In this document: positions 50,850 through 59,594 of the stretch, piece after piece
Layout: every line of letters begins with the position of its first letter
Position numbering within the stretch: the first letter of the stretch is position 1
Assembly: GCF_000016425.1 (NCBI RefSeq)
Contig: NC_009380.1
Location: 4,220,144-4,284,143, forward strand
Length of the DNA stretch: 64,000 nt
Direction of reading: 5' to 3'
From: Salinispora tropica CNB-440
GTDB lineage: Bacteria; Actinomycetota; Actinomycetes; Mycobacteriales; Micromonosporaceae
Made by a program: the position numbers and the translations under genes
The notes under the pieces: model-generated
Told to the model about the DNA's origin: nothing
The model's database searches: none
Seen by the model: only the letters and a program-made list of their open reading frames with translations

Positions 50850-53840
50850 TCAGCCTCCGGGCGACGGTGAACCCGTGGGTGCCGCGGTCGGCGTAGCAGC
50901 CGGGGTCGACGCGGCTGCCTGCTCGAAGGCGGCGGTCGCCTCATCCAACGCCTGCAACGCCCGACCGTAGCGCTCGAAGTCGCCGGACTCCTGGGCGGCC
51001 CGGAGCTCCACGATCGCCGCCTGAACCCGCTGGGCCGCCTCAGCCACCTCACCCGTGAGCGGAGGTGGGGTCACGCTCGGAGTCGTCGGAGTCGGGGTTG
51101 GGGTTGGGCTCGGCGGCGTCTCGTCGTCGGAGGGCGGAGGCGATGGCGCGCCGGCCTGTTCACCCTGCTCGACGAGCTGTTTGATGCCGTCGGTGAGGTT
51201 GTCGGCCAGGACGACGAACGAACCGCCGTCGCCGTAGGAGAGCAGCACCTTCTGCAACAGGGGATAGGCCTGCTGTTGGTTGCTCTTCACATAGACCGGC
51301 TCGACGTAGAGCATGCCGTTTCCGAACGGCAGGGAGAGCAGGTTGCCGTACTGGACCTGAGCCTGGTTCGACGAGAGCAGGTTCAGCTGCTGCCGGATCT
51401 GGGCGTTGTTGGTCATCTGCTGGTGCACCTGCACCGGACCGGAGATCCGGGTGTCTTCCGGCAGCTCATACACCTCAAGCCGAGGCTTGCCGTCCACGTA
51501 CGAGCCGGACATCAGCGCCGCGAGGTTCTGCCGTCGGTTCGGGGTCACCGCCGAGGTGAGCTGGAAACGCGGCTCGTCCTGCCCGGGCATCTGGGTGAAG
51601 AGGTAGTACGGGGGCTGCTTCTGGCCGCTGTCCGGTGCGTCCGGCACGTTCGGCACCTGCCAGAAGTCCTGCCCGGAGTAGAAGTCACCGGGGTTGGTCA
51701 CGTGGAACCGGGTGTACACGTTCCGCTGCACCTTGAACAGGTCCGCCGGGTAGCGGAAGTGAGCACTGAGCTCGGTCGGGATCTCCGCCTTCGGCTTGAT
51801 CAGGTCGCCGCCGAAGGCCTTGTTCCACGCCCGGAGCACCGGGTCACCGTCGTCGAACTCGTAGAGGGTGACGGTGCCGTCGTACGCGTCGACCGTCGCC
51901 TTGACCGAGTTACGGATGTAGTTGATGTTCTCCCGGGCCTGCTGGAAGGTGCCCCGGTTGGTGAGCTCGTCGGTGGTCTCGGTCTGGAGGTTGATCCGCT
52001 CGGCGTAGGGGTAGGTCGCGGCGGTGGTGTAGCCATCGATGATCCACGTCACCCGGCCATCGATCACCGCCGGATATGGGTCGCCGTCCACGGTGAGGAA
52101 CGGAGCCACCTTCTCCACCCGCTCCCGCGGGTTACGGACGTAGAGCAACTTCGACTTCTCGTTGACCGCCTCGGAGAGCAGGAAGTTCGACTCCTGTTCC
52201 TTGATCGCGTAGAGCAGCCGGCGACCGAACGAGCCGACCTCGACGCCGCCGGAGCCGGTGTAGGTGTAGTAGGACTCCGATCCGTCCTCGCCGACCGGCC
52301 GATCGAACTCGGCAGGACTGGCCTCCGGGTTTGCCTTGCCGACGATGGCGTAGTCGCCGGCCTCCATCCGCTCGCCGTAGTAGATCCGCGGCTGGCTGGC
52401 CGGTATCTGGTCGGTCTGCGCGGCACACCCCTCCTGCGACCGCTCCCCGAGGAAGCCGGAGACGAAGTACGGCTGACCACCGCAGACCACCCGGTTCGCC
52501 GGGGCCGCGACCAAACCATAACCATGGGTGTAGACGGTGTGCCGGTTGATCCAGTTGCTCTGCTGCGTGGTCAGCTCGCCATAGTTGATCTCACGCACCC
52601 CGACCACGTAGTCCTGGGTCTCCCCATCGACGGTGTAGCGATCGATGTCGAGCTTGGGGCCGAAGTCGTAGAAGCCGCGGACCTGTTGAAGCTGCGTGTA
52701 CGTCTCGCTGACCAGCTGCGGATCCAGCAGTCGGGCATTCGGTACCACCGCGGTGTCGGTGGCGAGGCTCGCCGGTGGCTGAAGGTTACTCGCCGCGTAC
52801 CGCGTGGCGTCGGCCTCGCCCAGACTGAAGGCCGCCCGGGTCGCCTCGATGCTGCGCTCGATGTACCGCGCCTCCTTGTCCCGGGCACTCGGCTTCACCT
52901 CGAAGGTCTGCACCGCCCACGGGTAGATGCCGCCGATGGCGACCGCGGAGACCCCGAGCAGGGCCAGCGAGATGCCCGGCCAGACCAGGTTCCGCATCCA
53001 GGCGTTGGAGAAGACGAGGACCGCGATCGCCACGACAACCGAGATGTAGGCGAGGATCTCCTTCGCCGGCAGCAACGCGTTGATGTCGGCGTAACCGGCG
53101 CCGTAGACGTTGGCGCCGTCGTTGTACTCCAGCAGCATCGTCCGCCGGTCGAGGACGTACGCGACGGCCTTGAGCAGCACGAAGACCGCGACCAACGTGC
53201 TCAGGTGAGCCCGCGCCGCAGTGCTCATCCGGTCACCCACGCCCTGAAGCCGGATCCCGCCGAAGACATAGTGCACAGCGAGCGCCCCGAGCAGGGCCAA
53301 CACCACGGCGGTGAAGGCGGTCCCGAGCAGGTAGCGCCAGAACGGCAGGTCAAAGATGTAGAAGCCGATGTCCACCCCGAACTCCGGGTCCTTGACTCCG
53401 AAGTTCCCGCCGTTGCGGAACAGCAGCCACTCGCTCCACCTGCTCTGCGCCGACAGCCCCGCGAAGAGGCCCACCACGACGGAGACCGTCGCGAACCACA
53501 GGCCGATCCGGGGGCTGAGCAGCATCCGGTATCGCTCCAGGGTGGCCTGCTCCGGCGACTGCGGTCGCAGCCGGGGCCGCAGTCGATGCGCCAGCCAGAG
53601 GTTACCGCCGACGATGACCGCCATGGCCAGACCGACCGTGACGAAGAGCAGCAGCCGGGTGACGAGCACCCCGCTGAAGACCGCGGTGTAGTCGACCTCG
53701 CCGAACCAGAGCCAGTCGGTCCATGCCTGCACCCCCCAACCGAGCAGGGTGAAGAGCACGAACACCCCGACCAGGACCCCAATCGTGACGCGTCCGCGTC
53801 GGCTCATCCTCGGCATGGGGGCGCTGCTACGCATAACCAC
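50850..53840 (-). CDS. UPF0182-family large membrane protein
   Basis: A 996-residue envelope protein of the uncharacterised UPF0182 family (Rv3193c-like). About seven N-terminal membrane helices (to residue about 310) precede a large extracytoplasmic domain of about 570 residues, followed by a Pro/Thr/Ser linker (SPTPTPTPTTPSVTPPPLT) and an Ala-rich helical end (AQRVQAAIVELRAAQES). GTG 53840 has GGAG upstream; ATG 53834 is the alternative. It is the last gene of a minus-strand segment. Function unknown. Confidence 0.93.
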   Translation of the reverse strand: MVMRSSAPMPRMSRRGRVTIGVLVGVFVLFTLLGWGVQAWTDWLWFGEVDYTAVFSGVLVTRLLLFVTVGLAMAVIVGGNLWLAHRLRPRLRPQSPEQATLERYRMLLSPRIGLWFATVSVVVGLFAGLSAQSRWSEWLLFRNGGNFGVKDPEFGVDIGFYIFDLPFWRYLLGTAFTAVVLALLGALAVHYVFGGIRLQGVGDRMSTAARAHLSTLVAVFVLLKAVAYVLDRRTMLLEYNDGANVYGAGYADINALLPAKEILAYISVVVAIAVLVFSNAWMRNLVWPGISLALLGVSAVAIGGIYPWAVQTFEVKPSARDKEARYIERSIEATRAAFSLGEADATRYAASNLQPPASLATDTAVVPNARLLDPQLVSETYTQLQQVRGFYDFGPKLDIDRYTVDGETQDYVVGVREINYGELTTQQSNWINRHTVYTHGYGLVAAPANRVVCGGQPYFVSGFLGERSQEGCAAQTDQIPASQPRIYYGERMEAGDYAIVGKANPEASPAEFDRPVGEDGSESYYTYTGSGGVEVGSFGRRLLYAIKEQESNFLLSEAVNEKSKLLYVRNPRERVEKVAPFLTVDGDPYPAVIDGRVTWIIDGYTTAATYPYAERINLQTETTDELTNRGTFQQARENINYIRNSVKATVDAYDGTVTLYEFDDGDPVLRAWNKAFGGDLIKPKAEIPTELSAHFRYPADLFKVQRNVYTRFHVTNPGDFYSGQDFWQVPNVPDAPDSGQKQPPYYLFTQMPGQDEPRFQLTSAVTPNRRQNLAALMSGSYVDGKPRLEVYELPEDTRISGPVQVHQQMTNNAQIRQQLNLLSSNQAQVQYGNLLSLPFGNGMLYVEPVYVKSNQQQAYPLLQKVLLSYGDGGSFVVLADNLTDGIKQLVEQGEQAGAPSPPPSDDETPPSPTPTPTPTTPSVTPPPLTGEVAEAAQRVQAAIVELRAAQESGDFERYGRALQALDEATAAFEQAAASTPAATPTAAPTGSPSPGG

Positions 53841-53943
53841 TGTTGGCTCCGCACATTCGGTTGATCGGCACCGACCAGGCCACCAGAGTACGGGGTCTTC
53901 CCAAACCTGTCGTCCACGGTCACGCCGAGTGCCGGTGGTTGGG

Positions 53944-54957
53944 TCAGCAGCGGGTCGGTTCGCCCCCCGTTCGCAGCTCCTCGAGGGCGGTCAACGCCTC
54001 GTCCAGCGTCGCCACCTTGAGCAGCGGCAAGTCGGGCTGGGGGTTGCGGACCGCCTCGGCGCAGTTCTCGGCCGGGACCAGGAAGGCGGTAGCGCCGGCT
54101 TCCTTGGCGCCGACCAGCTTCTGGGGGATACCGCCGATCGGGCCGACCCGGCCCACGTCATCGATCGTGCCGGTGCCCGCGATGATCTGTCCACCGGTCA
54201 GATCTTCCGGGGTCAGCTTGTCGATGATGCCAAGGGCGAACATGAGCCCGGCGCTCGGGCCACCGATGTCCGCCAGGTCGATTGTCAGCGTGAACGGGTG
54301 CGGTTGCTGCTGCTCGATCCCGATCCCGATCCGGGGCCTGCCGTCCCGCTCCTGGCTCGTGATCCGCGCAGTCCCGGGGGTCCCGTCGCGGGTGTAACCG
54401 ATCTCCAGGACCGTGCCGGCCGGCTCGGCCTGGATCAACTCGGTCAGCCGGCTGGCCACCGGGACCGGCTGACCGTCGACGGAGGTCACCAGGTCACCGG
54501 GACGGAGCAGGCCGGCCGAGGGCCCGTCCCCGGCCACCGTCTTGACCTGCACCGTCACCGGGAAACCGAGCTCACGCAGCGCGACCGTCTCCGCGCTGGA
54601 CTGAGAGGCCTCGAAGTCCTCCGCATTGCGTTCCTCGACCTCCTCCCGGCTCTCCCCCGGCGGATACACCAGTTCACGCGGCACCACCGCCTCGTCGTCG
54701 GAGAACCAACCCTGGATGGCCGCGCGCAGCTTGACCGAGGGCTGCACCCCCACCGTGGTCAACCGCAGTTCCCCCGCCGAGGTGGAGGTCTCCCGACCGT
54801 CGACCTGGATGACCTCCTTGCCGTCCTCGGTGCCCAGGGTGTTGACGGTGGGGCCGGGACCCAGCACCACGTACGGGATGGGCGCCGCGAGCACGCCGAT
54901 GCCGAGCAGGGCAACAACGATGGCACCGAGCAGGACGGTCATGCCGCGACGTCTCAT
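53944..54957 (-). CDS. Membrane-anchored PDZ/Lon-like serine protease
   Basis: A 337-residue protein with one N-terminal membrane helix (about 7-28), an extracytoplasmic domain, a PDZ domain (about 130-210) and a C-terminal Lon-type (S16) proteolytic domain without ATPase. The Ser-Lys dyad is Ser in DIGGPSAGLMFALG and Lys in QKLVGAKEAGA. It resembles Rv3194c and is immediately upstream of UPF0182. ATG 54957. Substrate unknown. Confidence 0.92.
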   Translation of the reverse strand: MRRRGMTVLLGAIVVALLGIGVLAAPIPYVVLGPGPTVNTLGTEDGKEVIQVDGRETSTSAGELRLTTVGVQPSVKLRAAIQGWFSDDEAVVPRELVYPPGESREEVEERNAEDFEASQSSAETVALRELGFPVTVQVKTVAGDGPSAGLLRPGDLVTSVDGQPVPVASRLTELIQAEPAGTVLEIGYTRDGTPGTARITSQERDGRPRIGIGIEQQQPHPFTLTIDLADIGGPSAGLMFALGIIDKLTPEDLTGGQIIAGTGTIDDVGRVGPIGGIPQKLVGAKEAGATAFLVPAENCAEAVRNPQPDLPLLKVATLDEALTALEELRTGGEPTRC

Positions 54958-55069
54958 GCGGCAGAGCGTACCGACCGAACGCGCTGGCACCGCGGACCAG
55001 CCGAGACTTCACCGTCGACGCGACGCCAGCCGACACGACCTGGGGCGCGGCGCGCGTACCGTAGACCTC

Positions 55070-56353
55070 GTGCCTGATATTCCGTTCGGTTTCGCGCTCC
55101 CCGGTGGCCAGCCACCAGACCCCAACGACCCCGCGCAGATGCAGCAGTTCATGTCCCAGCTGCAGCACCTGCTCGCCGCACCCGGCAGCGGGCCGGTGAA
55201 CTGGGACCTGGCCCGCCAGGTGGCGGCGAGCCAGCTCAGCGCCGGGGGCGATCCGGCTGTCTCGCCGTACGAGCGCAACGCGGTGGAGGAAGCGCTGCGC
55301 CTGGCCGACCTCTGGCTGGAGTCGGGCTCGGCGCTCCCGTCGGGTATCCGCGCCTCGGTGGCGTGGAACCGGAATGAATGGATCTACAAGACCCTCGACG
55401 TCTGGCGCAAGTTGTGTGACCCGGTGGCCGGCCGGATGGTCGGTGCCATGGGTGACCTGGTGCCGCCGGAGGCGCGGGCCCAACTCGGCCCGATGCAGTC
55501 GATGATGGCCACCCTCGGCGGGGCGCTCTTCGGGGGCCAGCTGGGCCAGGCCCTCGGCTCGCTCGCCGCCGAGGTGCTCTCGGCCGGCGACATCGGGCTG
55601 CCACTCGGCCCGGCCGGCACGGCGGCACTCATCCCGGCCAACATCCGGGACTACGGTGCCGGGCTGGAACTGCCCGAGGACGAGGTACGCCTCTACGTGG
55701 CCCTGCGCGAGGCCGCTCACCAGCGCCTCTTTGAGCACGTGCCGTGGCTGCGCGGACACGTGCTCAACGCGGTGGAGATGTACGCCGCGGGCATCCGGGT
55801 CAACCGCGAGGCGATTGAGGAGGCGATGGGCCGCGTTGACCCGACCGACCCGGAGTCGATGCAGGCGATCGCACTGGAGGGAATCTTCACCCCGGAGGAC
55901 AATCCCGCCCAGAAGGCGTCGCTGGCCCGGTTGGAGACAGCCCTGGCTCTCATCGAGGGCTGGGTCTGCCACGTCGTCGACAGCGCGGCCGCGGAGCGAC
56001 TGCCCAACGTCGTCCGACTCGGGGAGGCATTCCGGCGGCGGCGGGCCGCAGGAGGCCCGGCCGAGCAGACCTTCGCCGCCCTGGTTGGCCTGGAGCTTCG
56101 GCCGCGGCGGCTGCGTGAGGCGGCGGCGCTCTGGGCGGCCCTCACCGAGCATCGGGGGATCGCCGGGCGGGACGCTCTCTGGGACCACCCCGACCTGTTG
56201 CCCGCGGACGAGGACTTCGCCGACCCGGTCGCCTTCGCCCAGTCCCGCCTCGATGCTGACGAGTTGGAAAACTTCGACTTCAGCGCGCCGGGTGGTCCGA
56301 CGGAGAAGGCCCCCGGCGAGCCCGACGGACAGGATCCACCCACCGCCAGCTGA
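55070..56353 (+). CDS. Zinc-dependent metalloprotease, DUF2342 family
   Basis: A 427-residue protein resembling Rv3195 and Streptomyces homologues. The region REAAHQRLFEHVPWL carries the family's HxxxxxH-type candidate metal-binding residues (variant zincin), with MYAAGIRVNREAIEEA and IALIEGWVCHVVD nearby. The N-terminus VPDIPFGFALPGG and the acidic C-terminal tail are typical. GTG at 55070. It is divergent from the PDZ/Lon-like protease gene, with about 110 bp between. Confidence 0.88.
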   Translation: MPDIPFGFALPGGQPPDPNDPAQMQQFMSQLQHLLAAPGSGPVNWDLARQVAASQLSAGGDPAVSPYERNAVEEALRLADLWLESGSALPSGIRASVAWNRNEWIYKTLDVWRKLCDPVAGRMVGAMGDLVPPEARAQLGPMQSMMATLGGALFGGQLGQALGSLAAEVLSAGDIGLPLGPAGTAALIPANIRDYGAGLELPEDEVRLYVALREAAHQRLFEHVPWLRGHVLNAVEMYAAGIRVNREAIEEAMGRVDPTDPESMQAIALEGIFTPEDNPAQKASLARLETALALIEGWVCHVVDSAAAERLPNVVRLGEAFRRRRAAGGPAEQTFAALVGLELRPRRLREAAALWAALTEHRGIAGRDALWDHPDLLPADEDFADPVAFAQSRLDADELENFDFSAPGGPTEKAPGEPDGQDPPTAS

Positions 56354-56372
56354 CTCTCCGGCCCCGCCGGGG

Positions 56373-57035
56373 TCAGCGCAGGATGCCGGCGCCGGCGAGC
56401 AGGGTGCGGGTGGCATCCCAGCCGGCCAGGGCGGGGTCGAGTCGGGCCAGGTCGGCCGGGCCGCGCAGCCGATGCCACCCCGCGGTGACGGCGAGATCAC
56501 CCGGACGCGGCACCGCTGCACGCACCGCAGCGGGCACCACCCGATCCAGGTCCAACGCCGGTAGCCACTCCGGCACGGGCAGCCGGGCCGCCGCACCGAG
56601 CAGGCCAGCGTCGGCACCCGTGACCGGGGCCACGGCCATCGGTCGGGTGGTGAGCGGCCGGAGTAGCTTGCCGATGGTCAACCCGGGCAGGTCCGGGGCG
56701 TCCCCGGCGACAACGGCCACCTGGTCGTAGCCGCGCCTGGCTTCGACGCGGCCCACGCTGGCCGGCGGGCTCGGCCGGGCGGTCCGCCCGCAGCTGGCGA
56801 GGACGGCTTCAACAGTGGGCCGCGGGATCTCATGGACGGTCGTGCCGGGCCAGACCACGGCGTCGGCCAGCCAACGGTCGGCCTCGGTTACTGCAACAGC
56901 GGTCTCGACCTCGCTCAGCGTGGCGAGTAGGTCAACCACGTCCTCGGCGAGCGCCGTCCGCCAGTCAGTCGGGTCGATCTCCGGCGGCGTCCAGGTGACC
57001 GGTGCGAGCAGGGCAACCACCAACCGTCGTACCAC
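56373..57035 (-). CDS. Uncharacterised protein, possible DUF2064/nucleotidyltransferase-like fold
   Basis: A 220-residue protein without membrane segments. The VAVVAGDAPDLPGLTIGKLLRPL stretch followed by AVAPVTGADAGLLGAA resembles the GDxPDL...DGGxxLLG pattern of DUF2064/CofC-like nucleotidyltransferase folds. GTG start at 57035. The resemblance is limited, so the catalytic role is open. It is 19 bp from the convergent metalloprotease. Confidence 0.6.
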   Translation of the reverse strand: MVRRLVVALLAPVTWTPPEIDPTDWRTALAEDVVDLLATLSEVETAVAVTEADRWLADAVVWPGTTVHEIPRPTVEAVLASCGRTARPSPPASVGRVEARRGYDQVAVVAGDAPDLPGLTIGKLLRPLTTRPMAVAPVTGADAGLLGAAARLPVPEWLPALDLDRVVPAAVRAAVPRPGDLAVTAGWHRLRGPADLARLDPALAGWDATRTLLAGAGILR

Positions 57036-57066
57036 GCACCGACACTACGCCCCACGGGGCCGGAGA

Positions 57067-57585
57067 TCAGGAGGAGGAGACGGCCGCGACGCCCTCCAGG
57101 TAGCCACGGGCCCGCTCGGTCTTCGGGTACCGGCCCACCAGCTGCCAGAACCGGGCGTTGTGGCTCGGGACGATAAGGTGGGCCAGCTCATGCAACAGGA
57201 CATAGTCGATGACCCAATCCGGCATGTCCTGTACCCGATGGGAGATGCGAATCGTCCGATCAGCTGGGGTGCAGGAACCCCAACGACCGGTCTGATTGGT
57301 CACCCAGCGGACGCTTGCCGGGATCGCGTCACGCTTATGGTCGGCCAGATAGAGGGCGATCAGTCGCGTGGCACGGGCGAGTAGTTCGTCGTCGGATCGG
57401 GCCAACCGGCCTTCCCGGGCGGCGAGCCGGGCAAGCATTCGGTCCACCCACTCGCTCTCCTCAGCTCGGGAGAACTGGTCTGGGATCAGGACGACGACCC
57501 GCTCGCCATCGCGGTAGGCGGACACCGTTCGCCGTCGGCGCTGGCTGCGCCGTACCTCGACCACCGGCTTCCGCGGCGCTGCCAT
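57067..57585 (-). CDS. YgjP/WLM-type zinc metallopeptidase
   Basis: A 172-residue M48-like (DUF45) protein. The HELAH zinc motif lies in DYVLLHELAHLIVPSHNARFW, with the upstream WGSCTPADRTIRIS strand typical of YgjP. The N-terminal VVEVRRSQRRRRTVSAY is basic. ATG 57585 gives the normal family start. Roles are largely unknown; SprT/WLM relatives act in DNA-protein-crosslink repair. Confidence 0.9.
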   Translation of the reverse strand: MAAPRKPVVEVRRSQRRRRTVSAYRDGERVVVLIPDQFSRAEESEWVDRMLARLAAREGRLARSDDELLARATRLIALYLADHKRDAIPASVRWVTNQTGRWGSCTPADRTIRISHRVQDMPDWVIDYVLLHELAHLIVPSHNARFWQLVGRYPKTERARGYLEGVAAVSSS

Positions 57586-58060
57586 CAGCCGGCCGCGCCG
57601 CCTCGGATTTCTGCCACGAGGAAAAGTTACTTCGTAGTGACCAGGGGTCCGCAAGGGCCAGCCCGCGACACGCGCCCGAAAAATAAGTGTTGGCGCCAGG
57701 AGTCCCGAAATTTTTCTGCGTTAGCGGCTCGGGATATGCCCGAAGACGAGCCCCACGCCAGGTGATCACGTTAGCTCCCGTCACCTGGAGGCACCCTGCG
57801 CCGTTTTTCAGGGCATCCGCCCGGCGTGTCCCCGCCAAACTCACTTATCCAAGCTAATTCGCCGTGCACACTCTCGTCGTCAACTTGCTCACAGTGTCGA
57901 TGAGGAGCTGACAGGGAACCCCCCAGACCTGGGTAGGGTCCGCGGACCAGTGGTCACGCCTGTGACCACGACGGAAGGCCCAGCGCCGGCGCCCTCACGG
58001 CCCGCCGCTGGGAACCCCGCCGGATGAGCGTTCGCCGGCGGACGATACGAGGAGGCACCC
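57586..58060 (+). other. 475-bp intergenic region with structured leader of the DUF5679 gene
   Basis: No credible ORF. The left part is AT-rich (near 57680-57720), as expected of a divergent promoter region. CCAGGTGA (57758-57765) can pair with TCACCTGG (57781-57788). From 57922 to 58012 there are four consecutive inverted repeats in the presumed leader: CCCAG/CTGGG (57922-57933), GGTCCGCGGACC (57937-57948), GTGGTCAC/GTGACCAC (57950-57969) and CCCAGCG/CGCTGGG (57979-58012). Confidence 0.5.
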
Positions 58061-58228
58061 GTGGCCGACCAGGCCCAGACTTACAACGGTTACTGCGTCA
58101 AGTGCAAGGAGAAGCGGGACTTCGAGGGGCGGGTCGAGGTTTCCAAGACCGGGATGAACATGGCCAAGGGCAAGTGTCCGGTGTGCGGCACAACAGTGAA
58201 CCGCATTCTGGGTAAAGCGAAGGTCTAA
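58061..58228 (+). CDS. DUF5679-like 55-residue zinc-ribbon protein
   Basis: A small protein, start MADQAQTYNGYCVKCKEKR and end CPVCGTTVNRILGKAKV, with two CxxC knuckles (YCVKCK and KCPVCG) framing a short strand region. It matches a conserved actinobacterial family I know as DUF5679. GTG start preceded by GAGGAGG. It has a structured leader and a strong terminator, so it is a free-standing transcription unit of about 300 nt. Function unknown; high basicity and zinc ribbon suggest nucleic-acid or ribosome contact. Confidence 0.88.
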   Translation: MADQAQTYNGYCVKCKEKRDFEGRVEVSKTGMNMAKGKCPVCGTTVNRILGKAKV

Positions 58229-58237
58229 CGCCTTTCA

Positions 58238-58268
58238 GGGTGGTGGAAGGGCGACCCTTCCACCACCC
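58238..58268 (+). terminator. Terminator of the DUF5679 gene
   Basis: A perfect 14-bp stem (GGGTGGTGGAAGGG / CCCTTCCACCACCC) with a CGA loop, 9 bp after the stop. Confidence 0.85.
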
Positions 58269-58409
58269 AGCCATTGTCGGTTGCCGGACAGACGTGTCCG
58301 GCGGTCTGTGGAGAACCAGCCACCGCCTGTGGAAAACCCTGGGCAGGGCTCCACGCGTCCTGTGGACAACTTTCGACGGAAAGCTCGGACACGTTCACTA
58401 TTCGTGCCC

Positions 58410-59462
58410 ATGAGCCTTACCGCCCTACCCCGGCCAACCCTGCTACCCGGCCTCACCCGCCTCTGGCGGGACCGGCACACGCTGCAACTGGGTGTCGATC
58501 CGAGCCGGGCAGTCCTCCTGGAGCTGGCCAACCCCCGTACCGCCCGGCTCCTCGACCTGCTCGACGGCGCCCACAGTGAGCGGCATGTCCTGGAACAGGC
58601 CAACCGAATCAAGGTGGGGCCGGACGAGGCCCGCACCCTGATCGAGGCGCTCCGCACCGCCGGCCTGGTCGTACCCGCTCACACACTCCTACCCCGCGAC
58701 CTGACCGGTCCGCCACGAACCCGCCTCGCCGCCGAGGCCGGAGCACTCGCCCTGGCCAACCAACGAACCGCCGGCACGCCGGCACAGGTGCTGCGCCGCC
58801 GTCGGACGGCGCGAGTGCTGATCACCGGCGCCGGTCGCCTCGGAGCCCCCGTCGCCGTCGCCCTGGCCCAGGCCGGGGTCGGGCACGTGCAACCTCACCT
58901 GGCCGGCCCGGTCGCGGCGGCGGACCTCGTCGGCACCGGAATCCCCGCCGCCGATATCGGCCAGCCGCTCACCGGCGCAGTCCGGGAGACTCTCGGCCGC
59001 ACCGCCCCCGGCACCATTACCGGCCCGCTCCGACCCGGCCGGATCGATCTCGTGATTCAGTGCGGTACGGACCGCCCGGCTCCCCTGCTGGCCGTCGCCC
59101 ACCGCCAACGCCGCCAGGTACACCTGCTGCTCGACCTCCGGGAGGGCGTGCCAGTCGTCGGCCCACTGGTCCGGCCACCGATCGGTCCCTGCCTGAACTG
59201 CCTCGACCTACATCGAAGGGACCGCGACCCGAGCTGGCCCACCCTCGCCGCCCAGCTCGCCAGCGGCACACCGGAGTGGGCCTGCGCGACCACAACGCTG
59301 CTCGCCGCCGTGGCGTACGCCACCGGCGAAGCCCTGTGCCACCTCGATGGCGGCGTCCCGGCCACCGTCAGCGGTTCCGTTGAGGTCACCGCCGACAGCC
59401 AGCTACGTCGCCGGCACTGGGCGCCCCACCCCTCCTGCACCTGCTCCGGTCATGGAACGTGA
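58410..59462 (+). CDS. ThiF/E1-like protein resembling TOMM leader-binding cyclodehydratase partners
   Basis: A 350-residue protein. Its N-terminal ~120 residues resemble the peptide-binding winged-helix (RRE-like) part of thiazole/oxazole-modified microcin partner proteins. Then comes an adenylate-forming E1-like Rossmann domain (VLITGAGRLGAPVAVALAQAGVG), a CxxC-bearing segment PCLNCLDLHRRDRDPSWP and a C-terminal HPSCTC metal motif. The canonical GxGxxG loop is present, but the rest of the active site looks degenerate. No YcaO or precursor peptide is adjacent, so this is an orphan. ATG 58410 fits the family start. Confidence 0.8.
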   Translation: MSLTALPRPTLLPGLTRLWRDRHTLQLGVDPSRAVLLELANPRTARLLDLLDGAHSERHVLEQANRIKVGPDEARTLIEALRTAGLVVPAHTLLPRDLTGPPRTRLAAEAGALALANQRTAGTPAQVLRRRRTARVLITGAGRLGAPVAVALAQAGVGHVQPHLAGPVAAADLVGTGIPAADIGQPLTGAVRETLGRTAPGTITGPLRPGRIDLVIQCGTDRPAPLLAVAHRQRRQVHLLLDLREGVPVVGPLVRPPIGPCLNCLDLHRRDRDPSWPTLAAQLASGTPEWACATTTLLAAVAYATGEALCHLDGGVPATVSGSVEVTADSQLRRRHWAPHPSCTCSGHGT

Positions 59463-59594
59463 AGGTCGGTCCACGGCTCCCCGCGGTCCTCACGGCCCGA
59501 CCGGGTCCGCCCGAGCCCGTCGCTCCCACCCGAAGGCAGGTCCGGCCCGCCCGCACGGCAGCCGCGGGCCCGCCCGGTCGGTCACAATAACCAG

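Noticed and set aside
51276..53864. Plus-strand ORF of 862 codons
   Set aside because: Exact antisense shadow of the UPF0182 gene, with low-complexity, charge-rich sequence and no recognisable domain.
57910..57935. Run of six C residues in a hairpin, considered as a 6C RNA
   Set aside because: The 6C class needs two hairpins each with such a run in the loop; only one is present here.
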